A stretch of DNA of 64,000 nt from Caldalkalibacillus salinus (GTDB lineage: Bacteria > Bacillota > Bacilli > Caldalkalibacillales > JCM-10596): assembly GCF_016745835.1 (NCBI RefSeq), contig NZ_JAERVL010000028.1:32970-96969 (forward strand), written 5' to 3'. Shown piece by piece: positions 49,229-58,088 of the stretch. The notes under the pieces are model-generated. The model ran no database searches, was not told the origin of the DNA, and saw only the letters and a list, made by a program, of their open reading frames with translations. Every line of letters starts with the position of its first letter. The first letter of the stretch is position 1. The translations under genes and the position numbers were made by a program.

Positions 49229-49396
49229 TTGAAAAAATGTATTGAAAAACGTAAAATAGTAGACTCAACTTTCGCCATGAAAATTGAACTGCACTTTTTA
49301 ATCAAATTCCAAATTCAGTAAGAGGTTTGTAGCATATATTAATTATGCATATCCATAACATCACTTATGATGTAAGTGTTATGCGGGGAGGATGAA

Positions 49397-50098
49397 ATGG
49401 AATATCTCATACATACAATACTGCACTTTTTGGTAGGTGTCAGTATGTCCTATATTTTGTTTAACAAGGATGTCTTATCGAAGAAAAAACGAAGCATCAT
49501 GTTTTTGTTTGGAGGGGCAGCTGCTGTTTCACCAGATATCACAAAGTTTTTTGGCGATTTATTCGGTCACGCCATTTTTTCAGTACCACTGTTTGGCTTA
49601 CTCTTTACCGTAGCTTTTCGTATCTTTATTAAAGATTTTTCATTTGTGAAGACCTTTATTACTTTTTCAATAACTGTTTTAATGGGTCATATTTTTATAG
49701 ATTATATTGGAAATGGCGTAGCCTTTCTCTTTCCTTTTGTTAAAAGAGAATTTGATTTTCATATCATCGCCAGTGTGGATTTTGTGATGATCATCACTTT
49801 GCTTATCAGCGTTATTATTGGATTGTTTCATCATAAAGGTAGAGTCATGATTCTTACGGGTTCGATCTTGATCTGTTTATATCTTGGACTTCTGTCAACT
49901 TCTAAAGTCCAACTTGAACATACATTAAAAAATAAATATGGTGCTGAGGAAGTACAACTGCTACTGACCTATCCAAGTCATAGTCAATGGGGTCGTTGGA
50001 ATTTCCAAGTAAGGACTGATGAGGTATGGGTAAATGGTTATTCTCCCATTCATAAGACAGACATCAATTTCGAAAGTGAAAGGGAAGTAAGATCTTAA
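49397..50098 (+). CDS. Membrane-bound metal-dependent hydrolase, YdjM-like (DUF457)
   Basis: The 233-residue protein has about five hydrophobic segments and the family motifs HFLVGVSMSYILF, AAAVSPDITKFFGDLFGH with its Asp and His, and MGHIFIDYIGNG. Relatives are induced by the SOS response in enteric bacteria, but no LexA box was sought in depth here. The ATG 49397 start is placed after GGGGAGG; a GTG upstream is within the same spacing but lacks its own site. Physiological role unknown. Confidence 0.75.
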   Translation: MEYLIHTILHFLVGVSMSYILFNKDVLSKKKRSIMFLFGGAAAVSPDITKFFGDLFGHAIFSVPLFGLLFTVAFRIFIKDFSFVKTFITFSITVLMGHIFIDYIGNGVAFLFPFVKREFDFHIIASVDFVMIITLLISVIIGLFHHKGRVMILTGSILICLYLGLLSTSKVQLEHTLKNKYGAEEVQLLLTYPSHSQWGRWNFQVRTDEVWVNGYSPIHKTDINFESEREVRS

Positions 50099-50174
50099 AA
50101 TAAATTCTTCACTAAAGGGGGGCGTTTCTGTAGGAAGCAGGAACGCTCTTTCACTAAAGAAGCAGGCAACAAAA

Positions 50175-50210
50175 AGGTTGTCGAGGTGCTTGATATCGAC
50201 AACCTCTTTT
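50175..50210. terminator. Bidirectional terminator (mainly for the SRPBCC gene)
   Basis: AGGTTGTCGA (50175-50184) pairs with TCGACAACCT (50196-50205). T residues follow on both strands. A second hairpin GCGTTTCTG/CAGGAACGC lies at about 50122-50146 for the gene on the left. Confidence 0.75.
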
Positions 50211-50254
50211 CAATCAATAATGGAACGGCAGATAAATGACCCTTTACAGCAAGT

Positions 50255-50701
50255 TTACTTGGCAATAGACGTTTTAGTGTTAAGCTCACTATACTTTTTA
50301 AAATTGTCTAAAATCGCTTGCCAGCCTTCTTTTTGCATCTCAATCTCATTGGTATTTTCTGCTTCAAACGCTTCAGTTACTCTAGTCTGGTTGCCAAGAC
50401 TAACAAAAGTAACAGTCGTCTTTCGTCCATCTTCAAGAGAGAATGCAATACATTCATTTTTTCTCACTTCATCATAAACGCCAGCAAAATCGAATCCAAA
50501 ACTGCCATCCTTTGCTTCCATTCTTGTAACAAATTTTCCGCCAACCCGTAAATCATTGTCGGCTTTTGGTGCATGCCATTCGTCAGTAGCAAAACACCAT
50601 TGTGTTATATGCTTTGGTTCTGTCCAATACTCCCAGACTTCCTCGACAGGTGCATGAACTGTCGTTTCTACTGTTATCGTTACAGGTTTACTTGATCCCA
50701 T
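50255..50701 (-). CDS. SRPBCC (AHSA1-like) domain protein
   Basis: The 148-residue product has the START/Bet v1-like pattern: the N-terminal VTITVETTVHAPVEEVWEYW, the conserved W at EPKHITQWCFATDEWHAP, and the C-terminal helix EGWQAILDNFKKYSE. Such proteins bind hydrophobic ligands; many are annotated as activators of Hsp90 ATPase. No partner gene is adjacent, and function is unknown. Confidence 0.85.
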   Translation of the reverse strand: MGSSKPVTITVETTVHAPVEEVWEYWTEPKHITQWCFATDEWHAPKADNDLRVGGKFVTRMEAKDGSFGFDFAGVYDEVRKNECIAFSLEDGRKTTVTFVSLGNQTRVTEAFEAENTNEIEMQKEGWQAILDNFKKYSELNTKTSIAK

Positions 50702-50934
50702 TACATGACCTCCAAATATGATATTTCAAAATTTTAATTTTACCTACATCTAGAGTAGCATATAAGGGAGACCAGGGTTTCTTTTAGATTGCTGTTTTAG
50801 TACTCCAAGTATAGTACATATCTTAGATAAGCAGGAGTTTTTCACTAAATAAGCACGTTGATTAAGCAATAATTGAAAAAGACAATTTAAAAGCTAGAGT
50901 TATGCTAATATAGTAAATAAAAAGGGCAGGGATT

Positions 50935-51342
50935 ATGATGATTAGAAAATGGCTGAAGTGGATCATAATACGCATTCCAGTGGCTTTATTTTTAATTTTT
51001 GCGTTAACATTTGTACCCCATAAAGTCGTAAATTTAGACCCAAATCATGTTTCTAAGATAACAGTTTTTGATGGGAACACTGGTCATGAAATCGAGATTA
51101 CTGAAGAAAGCGACATCAACCATATTATTAATAATTTGAATGGGGTCACTTTCCAAAAAGGGAAGCCTTCATTTGGGGTGATGGGTTATAGGTTTAGAAC
51201 AACCATTTTTGATGATGAAGGGAAAAAGATCAAAGAACTAACAATAAATTCAGACGCTACAATAAGGTACAAGGGGTTTTTCCATACATCAGTCAATCAT
51301 GCAATCGACTATGATTATATAGAGGAGTTGGTTAGTAAATAA
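50935..51342 (+). CDS. Hypothetical membrane-anchored protein
   Basis: The 135-residue product has one N-terminal hydrophobic helix (residues about 9-27) and an extracellular part rich in beta-type segments (VSKITVFDGNTGHEIEI; GYRFRTTIFDDEGKKIKEL). I recognise no named family with confidence. The ribosome binding site AGGGCAGGGATT supports one of two adjacent ATG codons. It follows an extended -10 sequence TATGCTAATAT near 50905. Confidence 0.65.
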   Translation: MMIRKWLKWIIIRIPVALFLIFALTFVPHKVVNLDPNHVSKITVFDGNTGHEIEITEESDINHIINNLNGVTFQKGKPSFGVMGYRFRTTIFDDEGKKIKELTINSDATIRYKGFFHTSVNHAIDYDYIEELVSK

Positions 51343-51432
51343 AACTTATAGAGGTAACTAGAACGAGGAGAATTGGAAGGTCTAACCTGGACGATCACTG
51401 AAATCCTTAGAAAGTATGGCGAACTTTAGAAA

Positions 51433-52503
51433 TTGGAAGTGGTTAAAATTAAAAATCTTGATGTCATCGTTATTGGAGCTGGACAAGCCGGTTTATCTAT
51501 GAGCTATTATTTGAAACAGGAAAATATTCGCCACATTGTAGTAGATGCACATGATCAAGTAGGGGATTCTTGGAGAAAGAGATACGATTCTTTAGTGTTG
51601 TTTACACCTCGTAGTTATAGTTCATTACCTCAACTTGATCTTGAGGGAAACCCAGTTGAATACCCTTCAAAAGACGATGTGGCCAACTACTTATCCATAT
51701 ATGCTGAAAAGTTTGATTTACCTATTAAAATGAATACAGAAGTGATCTCCATAAAAGAACAATCAAACCAAAAGATTGTCATAACCTCACAAGCTACTTA
51801 CCATGCAAAAATAGTCGTGGTTGCAACTGGTCCTTTTCAGACGCCATTTGTTCCAAAAATGGCTAAGAATTTGGACTCAAACGTTTATCAAGTTCATTCC
51901 TCCAAGTATAAGAACCCATCCGAATTAAACCGAGGGACTACCTTAATTGTTGGGGCTGGAAACTCGGGATTACAAATAGCGACGGAGATTGCTAAACACA
52001 AGAAAGTTTACGTTTCAGAAGGTCGTAAGCGAAAGGTTTTACCAAAGAAGATACTAAATAAGAGTATTTTTTGGTGGTTTGAAAAACTTAAAATATCCGA
52101 TGTGTCCAATGATTCAAAAATAGGACAGCTCATTAGAAACAATGACCCAATTATCGGTAAAGAACATAGAAAGTATGTTAAAAGTGGTCAGATAATACAG
52201 AAAAAAAGATTAGACAAAATACAAGGAAACAATGTCATTTTTGAAAACAAGGAGTCATTAGAGATCGATAATGTCATTTGGTGTACAGGGTTTTGTTTTG
52301 ACTATTCCTGGATTAATATTAGCGGAGTTGTAAGTAATTCCGGTCAGCCAAAACATAAACGTGGTATAAGCCCCGTCAAAGGTTTATATTTTCTAGGCTT
52401 GTCGTGGCAACATACTAGAGGATCAGCGTTGTTATTAGGGGTTTCAAAGGATGCAAAATATTTAATTGATAAAATTAAAAAAGATCTTCTGGCGGTCATT
52501 TGA
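51433..52503 (+). CDS. FAD-dependent monooxygenase / CzcO-like oxidoreductase
   Basis: The 356-residue flavoprotein has an FAD motif VIGAGQAGLSMSYYL near 12-26, the segment GDSWRKRYDSLVLFTPRSYS typical of flavin-containing monooxygenases and CzcO, and an NADPH motif IVGAGNSGLQIATEIA near 175. The start is uncertain: TTG 51433 and GTG 51439 are possible, and no strong ribosome binding site is present. A short frame of 18 codons just upstream (from 51372, TTG) looks like a relic. The substrate is unknown. Confidence 0.82.
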   Translation: MEVVKIKNLDVIVIGAGQAGLSMSYYLKQENIRHIVVDAHDQVGDSWRKRYDSLVLFTPRSYSSLPQLDLEGNPVEYPSKDDVANYLSIYAEKFDLPIKMNTEVISIKEQSNQKIVITSQATYHAKIVVVATGPFQTPFVPKMAKNLDSNVYQVHSSKYKNPSELNRGTTLIVGAGNSGLQIATEIAKHKKVYVSEGRKRKVLPKKILNKSIFWWFEKLKISDVSNDSKIGQLIRNNDPIIGKEHRKYVKSGQIIQKKRLDKIQGNNVIFENKESLEIDNVIWCTGFCFDYSWINISGVVSNSGQPKHKRGISPVKGLYFLGLSWQHTRGSALLLGVSKDAKYLIDKIKKDLLAVI

Positions 52504-52531
52504 TCAAAAAAATGGAGCGAGGGTGTTTTTG

Positions 52532-52663
52532 ATGACAAATAGTAAAAAGAGTCGTAAGGTGGATGGATTCATAAAAAAAGCCAAAAGGTCTGAAACGCGA
52601 AAGTCAAGAATTGAAAAATATGTGCAGCACATTCTCAATGGAAAGGGTTTAAATGATGTGTAA
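52532..52663 (+). pseudogene. Internally deleted YdeI-family gene
   Basis: This 43-residue frame joins the beginning of a YdeI/OmdA-type protein (MTNSKKSRKVDGFIKKAK) directly to its end (SRIEKYVQHILNGKGLNDV). As I recall B. subtilis YdeI, the same ends flank about 150 residues, so a large in-frame internal deletion is likely. The frame and ribosome binding site (GCGAGGGTGTTTTT) remain intact, so a tiny protein could still be made. It starts 29 bp after the flavoprotein gene. Confidence 0.7.
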
Positions 52664-52707
52664 AATAAAGTAAACTGTGTCGAATAATAAGTGAAGGAGT
52701 TCTTATT

Positions 52708-53169
52708 ATGATTAAAGGATTATATGAAGCGCATTTGCCGGTCAAAGATTTGAAAAATTCAATTATATTTTATGAAAACTTGGGATTGGAGCTCGCTTGG
52801 CAAAGCGAGACCGTAGCCTTTTTCTGGATTGTTAAGGGGGAAAGCTGGCTGGGATTATGGGAAGGAGAAGAATATAAAACACCGTATGCTCCCTCGCTAA
52901 GGCATGTTGCGTTTACTATTGATTACAACGATATGAAAAACGCTGTAGAATGGTTAAGGAATAAAGGGATTTCGGCAGTCCCATTTGGAAATAGAACGTC
53001 AGTTGAACCGTTTGTAAGGCCATACCAAGGCAACGCTTCCGTTTATTTTAAAGACTTAGATGGTAATAGCTTAGAGTTTATGTGCTACATAGAGGTGCCA
53101 GATCATTTAAAAGATATTAATGAGCACCGCTCCTTACAAGAGTGGGAAAAACGACTAGCTGAAAGTTAG
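52708..53169 (+). CDS. VOC-family (glyoxalase/bleomycin resistance) protein
   Basis: The 153-residue protein shows the vicinal oxygen chelate fold pattern, with candidate metal ligands His9 (YEAHLPVKDLKNSI), the His of SLRHVAFTI and the Glu of GNSLEFMCYI. The family ranges from glyoxalase I to fosfomycin-modifying enzymes; the FosB-specific signature was not recognised, so no resistance call is made. GAAGGAGTTCTTATT precedes ATG. Confidence 0.82.
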   Translation: MIKGLYEAHLPVKDLKNSIIFYENLGLELAWQSETVAFFWIVKGESWLGLWEGEEYKTPYAPSLRHVAFTIDYNDMKNAVEWLRNKGISAVPFGNRTSVEPFVRPYQGNASVYFKDLDGNSLEFMCYIEVPDHLKDINEHRSLQEWEKRLAES

Positions 53170-53230
53170 CATTTAGCGAAATGAAGCTGCCTAGTGGGCT
53201 CATTGATTATACAAATAATCGATCGATTCT

Positions 53231-54154
53231 TTAATCCCCCACAACAAAAACGACTTTTCCATAGCCATGGCCAACGTCTACTTCACGATGTGCCTCTATC
53301 GCTTCACCGAGGTTGAAAGTTTTCCGAACGTGGACACGGAGTGTGCCATTATCCACCAACTGCGTGAGTTTATTAAGACGAGCCTGCGATCGTTCACCAC
53401 GTATGACTTTCACACCAGTTTTTTTAGCGAGGTGGCGTGAAGCGGTTGTGATAATCCGGTCTTTAGAAGGGACGAGTACAAGTGAGGCATGCAAAGCTTC
53501 GGGTCCTGCGGCATCAATTGCGGCATCAACCCCTTGAGGCGTTAATTGTTTCACTCTCTGGACTAAACCCTCCCCATACGTCACCGGCGTAGCGCCTAAT
53601 GCACGTAGATAATCATGATTAGCCTCACTAGCAGTCCCTATCACTTCTGCACCTATTTCTTTAGCAAGCTGTACGGCCATTGTCCCCACGCCACCTGCTG
53701 CGGCGTGAATGAGCAGCGTATCTCCTCTCGAGACACCGATTTCCTCAAGTGCCATTAGTGCGGTTTGCCCCGACCCTGATAGGGCCCCTGCTTGAGCCCA
53801 GCTCATTTTATTAGGTTTTCTGACGACTTGGCTCGGATCGACGACAACATACTCGGCATGTGCGGACAGCATCGTCCAACCGATCACCTCTTCCCCTTGT
53901 CTTATTGCCTTCACATCCGATCCAACTTTATCGACAATGCCAGCAAACTCATTACCTAGGAGCTGTGGAGAATCGATAGTCATCTCTTTAAAAAAACCAC
54001 TTCTTATCTTCGTATCGACAGGCTGTAAACCAGCAGCTTTTACCTTTATACGAATTTGATCCCTTTCCATTTTCGGCACGGTTACACGCGCCAGTCGCAT
54101 GACCTCAGCATCCCCAAACTGATTAAAAACAGCTGCCTTCATTTCTTTAGTCAT
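53231..54154 (-). CDS. Quinone oxidoreductase-like MDR (zinc-free alcohol dehydrogenase family)
   Basis: The 307-residue protein of the medium-chain dehydrogenase superfamily starts with KAAVFNQFGDAEVM and has the NADP-binding AAAGGVGTMAVQLAK near 150-164. Catalytic zinc cysteines are absent, as in the QOR branch. It is probably an NADPH-dependent reductase of quinones or enones. The start overlaps the end of the upstream MFS gene by 4 bp, so both form one operon facing away from the LysR regulator. Confidence 0.86.
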   Translation of the reverse strand: MTKEMKAAVFNQFGDAEVMRLARVTVPKMERDQIRIKVKAAGLQPVDTKIRSGFFKEMTIDSPQLLGNEFAGIVDKVGSDVKAIRQGEEVIGWTMLSAHAEYVVVDPSQVVRKPNKMSWAQAGALSGSGQTALMALEEIGVSRGDTLLIHAAAGGVGTMAVQLAKEIGAEVIGTASEANHDYLRALGATPVTYGEGLVQRVKQLTPQGVDAAIDAAGPEALHASLVLVPSKDRIITTASRHLAKKTGVKVIRGERSQARLNKLTQLVDNGTLRVHVRKTFNLGEAIEAHREVDVGHGYGKVVFVVGD

Positions 54155-55614
54155 GAATGTATGCCTCCTTTTATATTTTCATTGTGTCCATTACGGTACA
54201 TCCAGTGGTAAAGCAAGACTAGATTGACTAAGGTTAAAGCAAAAAATAGCAAATACACATTACTGTATACTCCTGAGCCTCCAAAGGGCGCCAAAGGATT
54301 AACAGGAATGCCACTTATCTGATCAAGCAAAGTGGAAGCGACAGCACCACTAATAGCTGTCGATAAAAAGTTGTTCAGACTATAAACGCCCATGCCAATA
54401 CCTGAAACATGACTATTCATTGTGCTAGATACCCAATTGACTAATGTGGGTTGCATAAAAATATAGCCCACACTAGTAAAAACAAGGCAAACTGCAACAC
54501 CTATTGCGGAATATCCTGATATAGACGACAAAGCGATAAGACCACTGCTAATGAGAAAGATGGCGAGTGACATCACAAATCGGTTTCCTTTGCGATCGAT
54601 CATTTTCCCGCCGAAATAGCCTAAAAGAGCGGCACTCATGGCACCAGGAAAAAGGAGTAAACCGATCCGTGTTTCATTCAGTTTATAAACTTGACTAAAG
54701 AGAAGAGGTGTAATGATTAAAACACCGAAATTGACTGCTGCATTGATCGCCCCCATGAGTAATCCACGAAGATAATCACGGTTTCGGAATAACTTTAAAG
54801 GAATTAACGGTGAAGATGATCTTTTTTGCTGTGTGATAAAAAGGAACAATGCACACATACTTATGAGTAGAGGTACAATGTTGAGCATGGTGATGGACAG
54901 CATGAAACTGACAATCGTGATGACAAGTAAAGCAGCAGCAACGTAATTGAGCTTAGTTGTCTTTTTAAGATCTTCTGTAGGCAACCACCTGTAAGCCAAA
55001 GGTAATGTCAAAATATTCGCTAGCGAGAATACAAACAACGCTTTCCAATGCCAAGCCCCCACTATAAAACCTCCGATAATGGGCCCCACAGCACCGGAAA
55101 AAGCTAATACTGCCGAAACGATTCCAAGTGCGCGGCCTCGGCGTTCTGCTTTAACGAAGCGAATAGGAATGAGCATCGATAACGTTGGAATAGATGAGGC
55201 ACCAATCCCTTGCAAAAGGCGACTCACAATTAATAAATAAAAATGTTGAGAGGCTAGCCCCACGATTGAACCTATAGAAAAAAATATAATCCCAAATAAC
55301 GTCAGTTTTCTAATACCATATAAGTCTGCTAATTTGCCATAAACTAAAGCGCCAATCGCGTATATCATCCCGAAAATCGTGACAACCCAGCTCGTGGCAC
55401 TTAAACTGACATCGAACTCCCGAGATATATCAGCTAATGCGACGTTGAACATCATGATATTCATCGCTGAAAAAGGAATCATGATACACAGCAGCTGAAT
55501 CAAACGTTTTTCCCGTGGATTGAATTGAACGTTCTTTGTTGTTTGATTATGAGGGGATACCATTTGTTTCACTGTGGTTGCGCCTCCAAACTTTTTTCTT
55601 TTGCTCAGCTCCAT
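54151..55614 (-). CDS. MFS drug transporter, DHA2 (14-TMS) family
   Basis: The 487-residue transporter has about 14 hydrophobic segments and motif A GKLADLYGIRKLT near 93-105, with the motif C-like AFSGAVGPIIGGFI near 168-181. The N-terminus before the first helix is rather long (about 38 residues). The family exports quinones, antiseptics or antibiotics. The pairing with a QOR-type reductase and a divergent LysR gene suggests an aromatic or quinone-type electrophile. Confidence 0.86.
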   Translation of the reverse strand: MELSKRKKFGGATTVKQMVSPHNQTTKNVQFNPREKRLIQLLCIMIPFSAMNIMMFNVALADISREFDVSLSATSWVVTIFGMIYAIGALVYGKLADLYGIRKLTLFGIIFFSIGSIVGLASQHFYLLIVSRLLQGIGASSIPTLSMLIPIRFVKAERRGRALGIVSAVLAFSGAVGPIIGGFIVGAWHWKALFVFSLANILTLPLAYRWLPTEDLKKTTKLNYVAAALLVITIVSFMLSITMLNIVPLLISMCALFLFITQQKRSSSPLIPLKLFRNRDYLRGLLMGAINAAVNFGVLIITPLLFSQVYKLNETRIGLLLFPGAMSAALLGYFGGKMIDRKGNRFVMSLAIFLISSGLIALSSISGYSAIGVAVCLVFTSVGYIFMQPTLVNWVSSTMNSHVSGIGMGVYSLNNFLSTAISGAVASTLLDQISGIPVNPLAPFGGSGVYSNVYLLFFALTLVNLVLLYHWMYRNGHNENIKGGIHS

Positions 55615-55699
55615 TATAATGTTGAGGACACATAAATAAAAATTTATATTTAATTATGTTAGCATAAGCAATTGATTATAATGATAAGGAGGGCTATGT
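55615..55699. promoter_or_regulatory. Divergent regulatory region of the LysR/MFS locus
   Basis: The 85-bp AT-rich gap contains the near-palindrome ATAAATAAAAATTTATAT at about 55634 and must hold the promoters of both divergent units. No exact T-N11-A LysR box was fixed by eye. Confidence 0.35.
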
Positions 55700-56620
55700 A
55701 TGGACTTGCTTCAACTAAAGTATTTTCAAAAGGTGGCCCAACTCAAGCATATAACCCAAGCAGCCCAGGAGCTCCATATTACTCAGCCTGCACTAAGTCA
55801 AACGATTGCTAAGTTGGAAAAGGATCTTGGGGTCCCCTTATTTAATCGAGAGGAAAGGCGCATTCAGTTAAATCGTTATGGCGAAGCCTTTTTAGCAAAA
55901 GTGAACATTGCATTAAATGCACTAGAGGAAGGGAGAAGAGAAATTGACGATATGGCGGGGTTAAATCAAGGAAAAATAGCCTTGGACACGACCTTTATCC
56001 CGCACTTTCCTAATGTAATCAATCAATTTACTGAGCAATATCCGAATGTTAGCTTTGATATTTCACACGCTCCTTCACAGGAAATAAAGGAAGCGTTGCT
56101 GGTAAAAGGAGAGATAGACTTCTGTATCACGTGTCACCCAATTGAGTATAAAGGGTTTCAAAATGTCCCGATACAAAAAGAGAAGATTGTACTCGCTGTC
56201 CCGAGAACGCACCCCTTTGCTGAGACTTCCCATATAGAACTTGGGGCAGCATCAAGTGAACCGTTTATTGGTTTTAGAAAGGGACGTCAATTTCGACAAA
56301 TGACAGATGATTTATGTCTAGAAGCTGGATTTGAAGCAAATATTGTGTGTGAAACAGATGAACCCCAAATCATCAATGACTTGGTTGCATCAAGACTTGG
56401 GATCGCCTTACTTCCTCAATCGTTACTGGATGATAACGAGTTAACAACCCATGTACATATTAAAAAACCAGCTGCTGAGCGAATCTATTATTTATCATGG
56501 AAGGAAGGACGATATATATCGCGTGCAGCCCAAACATTTCGTGATTTTCTGATTGAGCACTTTACCCGGCTAGAAAACGAATCAACTCATAACAAACCAG
56601 GGCAAAACGACGGTAGGTAA
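55700..56620 (+). CDS. LysR-family transcriptional regulator
   Basis: The 306-residue regulator has the N-terminal winged helix-turn-helix (LKYFQKVAQLKHITQAAQEL, then TQPALSQTIAKLEKDLG) and a periplasmic-binding-like effector domain from about 90. AAGGAGGGCTATGT precedes ATG. It most likely controls the divergent MFS/oxidoreductase operon in response to the exported or reduced compound. Confidence 0.88.
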   Translation: MDLLQLKYFQKVAQLKHITQAAQELHITQPALSQTIAKLEKDLGVPLFNREERRIQLNRYGEAFLAKVNIALNALEEGRREIDDMAGLNQGKIALDTTFIPHFPNVINQFTEQYPNVSFDISHAPSQEIKEALLVKGEIDFCITCHPIEYKGFQNVPIQKEKIVLAVPRTHPFAETSHIELGAASSEPFIGFRKGRQFRQMTDDLCLEAGFEANIVCETDEPQIINDLVASRLGIALLPQSLLDDNELTTHVHIKKPAAERIYYLSWKEGRYISRAAQTFRDFLIEHFTRLENESTHNKPGQNDGR

Positions 56621-56702
56621 CAATTTATAAAAACTTTAGAACTTCCTCCTATACTGAACCTATATACAAGAAAAGGTTTTATAAATACCAAATAATGAGA
56701 CA

Positions 56703-56727
56703 AAAAGGGTGCGATGAACGCACCCTA
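56703..56727 (-). terminator. Terminator of the beta-lactamase gene
   Basis: On the minus strand AGGGTGCG pairs with CGCACCCT around TTCAT, followed by TTTTTG; it lies just after the bla stop. Confidence 0.75.
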
Positions 56728-56735
56728 AATATGTT

Positions 56736-57551
56736 TTAATCTGTTATCAAATGATACGCTTTTAAAATATCAATCGTCGTCTTTTTGGCATCTGCTGATG
56801 TACTGGCCATATTAGTGGCAAAAGCGTACGCTTGATTCTCTGTTTTAATAAACCCAACGTACCAACCTATCCCTGACCCTTGACCGGTTTTCGCATAAAG
56901 AATGTAGTCGTCCCCATCCCCTTCCATCTGAATCATCATCCGTTTCACGGTTTTCATGACATCTTGATCAAATGGAAGGTCTTCATGATACAAAGCCTCC
57001 ATGAAACGAGCTTGTTCTATTGGTGTAATTTGCAGTGAGCTACTTAACCAAAATTGGTCTATGCCACCACTAATATCTTGGTTGCCGTATGTTATGTTGT
57101 CAATCCACTCCTGCATACGTTCCTCTCCAATATCACGGGCCATCGCTCGATAATACCAAACAACGGAGTGTCTTAGCCCAGACCCGAGTGTATGGTCTTG
57201 ATTCCATACCTCAATGGCTCTCTCTTTTCCGTCCCAATATTTGATATCATATTCATCTACTACAGCCCCGACCTGTAACCCGATAAGAGAATGAGGGACT
57301 TTAAATGTGGATTGGGGGGCAAACGCTTGATTGGCTCGCTCTTCGTTGTAGATATAAGTCGATTCTTTGTTCATATCTCGAAAAACAAAAGTGCCATCCT
57401 TTCCTTCAAAAAATTGATCGACCTCCATATGGTTGACATTTAACGGCTTATCTTGGTTACTGGCTGCTTGGGTCGGTTGCTCCTCAAGAACAGTACAACC
57501 AGTCAAAAAAAGACCAAGTATAGCAAGTAGGGCCATCCGTTTAATTTTCAA
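56736..57551 (-). CDS. Class D beta-lactamase, lipoprotein form
   Basis: The 271-residue product has a lipobox (LTGC) after a short signal, the serine active site STFK at residues 81-84, SVV in RHSVVWYYR, YGN in ITYGNQDISGG and KTG in LYAKTGQGSG: the full set of class D (OXA-type) motifs. I prefer TTG 57551, with GAGAGGAG 9 bp upstream, to ATG 57569, which has no ribosome binding site. It belongs with the Bacillus class D enzymes, whose substrate range varies; no phenotype is inferred. Confidence 0.87.
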   Translation of the reverse strand: MKIKRMALLAILGLFLTGCTVLEEQPTQAASNQDKPLNVNHMEVDQFFEGKDGTFVFRDMNKESTYIYNEERANQAFAPQSTFKVPHSLIGLQVGAVVDEYDIKYWDGKERAIEVWNQDHTLGSGLRHSVVWYYRAMARDIGEERMQEWIDNITYGNQDISGGIDQFWLSSSLQITPIEQARFMEALYHEDLPFDQDVMKTVKRMMIQMEGDGDDYILYAKTGQGSGIGWYVGFIKTENQAYAFATNMASTSADAKKTTIDILKAYHLITD

Positions 57552-57684
57552 TATTCTGTCTCCTCTCATTTCAAGTGATTAAAATCTAATAGATCTTGCA
57601 ATGCCATAGAACGCGTTCTGGGTAAGGCTCTAGCACTTTTAGTTTCTTCTTCTTTGTATTCTTGCCAACATGTTTAGCTATTCA

Positions 57685-57714
57685 AATATTACACTTGTAA
57701 TATTTTCGTGTCAA
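57685..57714 (-). promoter_or_regulatory. Promoter of the beta-lactamase with BlaI/MecI-type operator
   Basis: On the minus strand TTGACA (57714-57709), 17 bp, TAATAT (57691-57686) form a near-consensus promoter. A perfect 20-bp palindrome of 9-bp arms, with core TACAAGTGTA (57685-57704), covers the -10 region and the end of the spacer. TACA-N2-TGTA is the core of BlaI/MecI operators. No blaI or blaR1 is in the window. The leader to the TTG is about 130 nt. Confidence 0.65.
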
Positions 57715-57900
57715 GGATTTACCTTTTTTCTCTGCTTCAATGAATTGAATGAAGCAAGTTGACTCCGTAATGACTTAGGGTGAAGGCTTAGCCAAATTTG
57801 TGCGTGATCGATGGCCTATTTTGTGGGACACAACAAATGTATGGTCGGGACGAAACACACCCCTGTAGGTTGAAAGGCCTATACGGGTGTGTTTTTTTTT
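57715..57900 (+). other. Gap with terminator-like hairpin
   Basis: CACACCC (57856-57862) pairs with GGGTGTG (57885-57891), extended by TGTAGG/CCTATA, and nine T residues follow (terminator about 57854-57900, plus strand). The sequence upstream contains only an inverted GCTTCAAT/ATTGAATGAAGC-like element and no gene with a ribosome binding site; it could end an unrecognised small RNA. Confidence 0.45.
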
Positions 57901-57973
57901 GGACTTTAAAATAATCTAATAGTCGATGAATCGTGTCCTACACCAAAAAATTAGAAGTAATCACATTGTCTTA

Positions 57974-58002
57974 TTTACAAAACTAACCATTTGGTATATG
58001 AT
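57974..58002 (+). promoter_or_regulatory. Promoter of the Opp/Nik-type ABC operon
   Basis: TTTACA (57974-57979), 17 bp, TATGAT (57997-58002), directly followed by the Zur-box-like sequence. A repressor bound there would cover the start of transcription. Confidence 0.55.
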
Positions 58003-58004
58003 TT

Positions 58005-58025
58005 AAATCGTAACAATTATTATTT
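58005..58025 (+). promoter_or_regulatory. Zur-box-like operator 1
   Basis: AAATCGTAAC-A-ATTATTATTT matches the Bacillus Zur consensus AAATCGTAATnATTACGATTT at about 17 of 20 fixed positions, with a perfect left half-site. Fur and PerR boxes are related, but the AAATCGTAA half is characteristic of Zur. It overlaps the start of the operon. Confidence 0.55.
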
Positions 58026-58088
58026 ATAATTCTAAATGGGATGTAGTACATGAGAGAGCTATCAGAGAAAAAGAGGAGTGGGGGCGTC

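Noticed and set aside
52708..53169. Fosfomycin resistance protein FosB
   Set aside because: The protein is of the VOC fold, but the specific Fos metal and potassium-loop signatures could not be recognised, so only the family is called.
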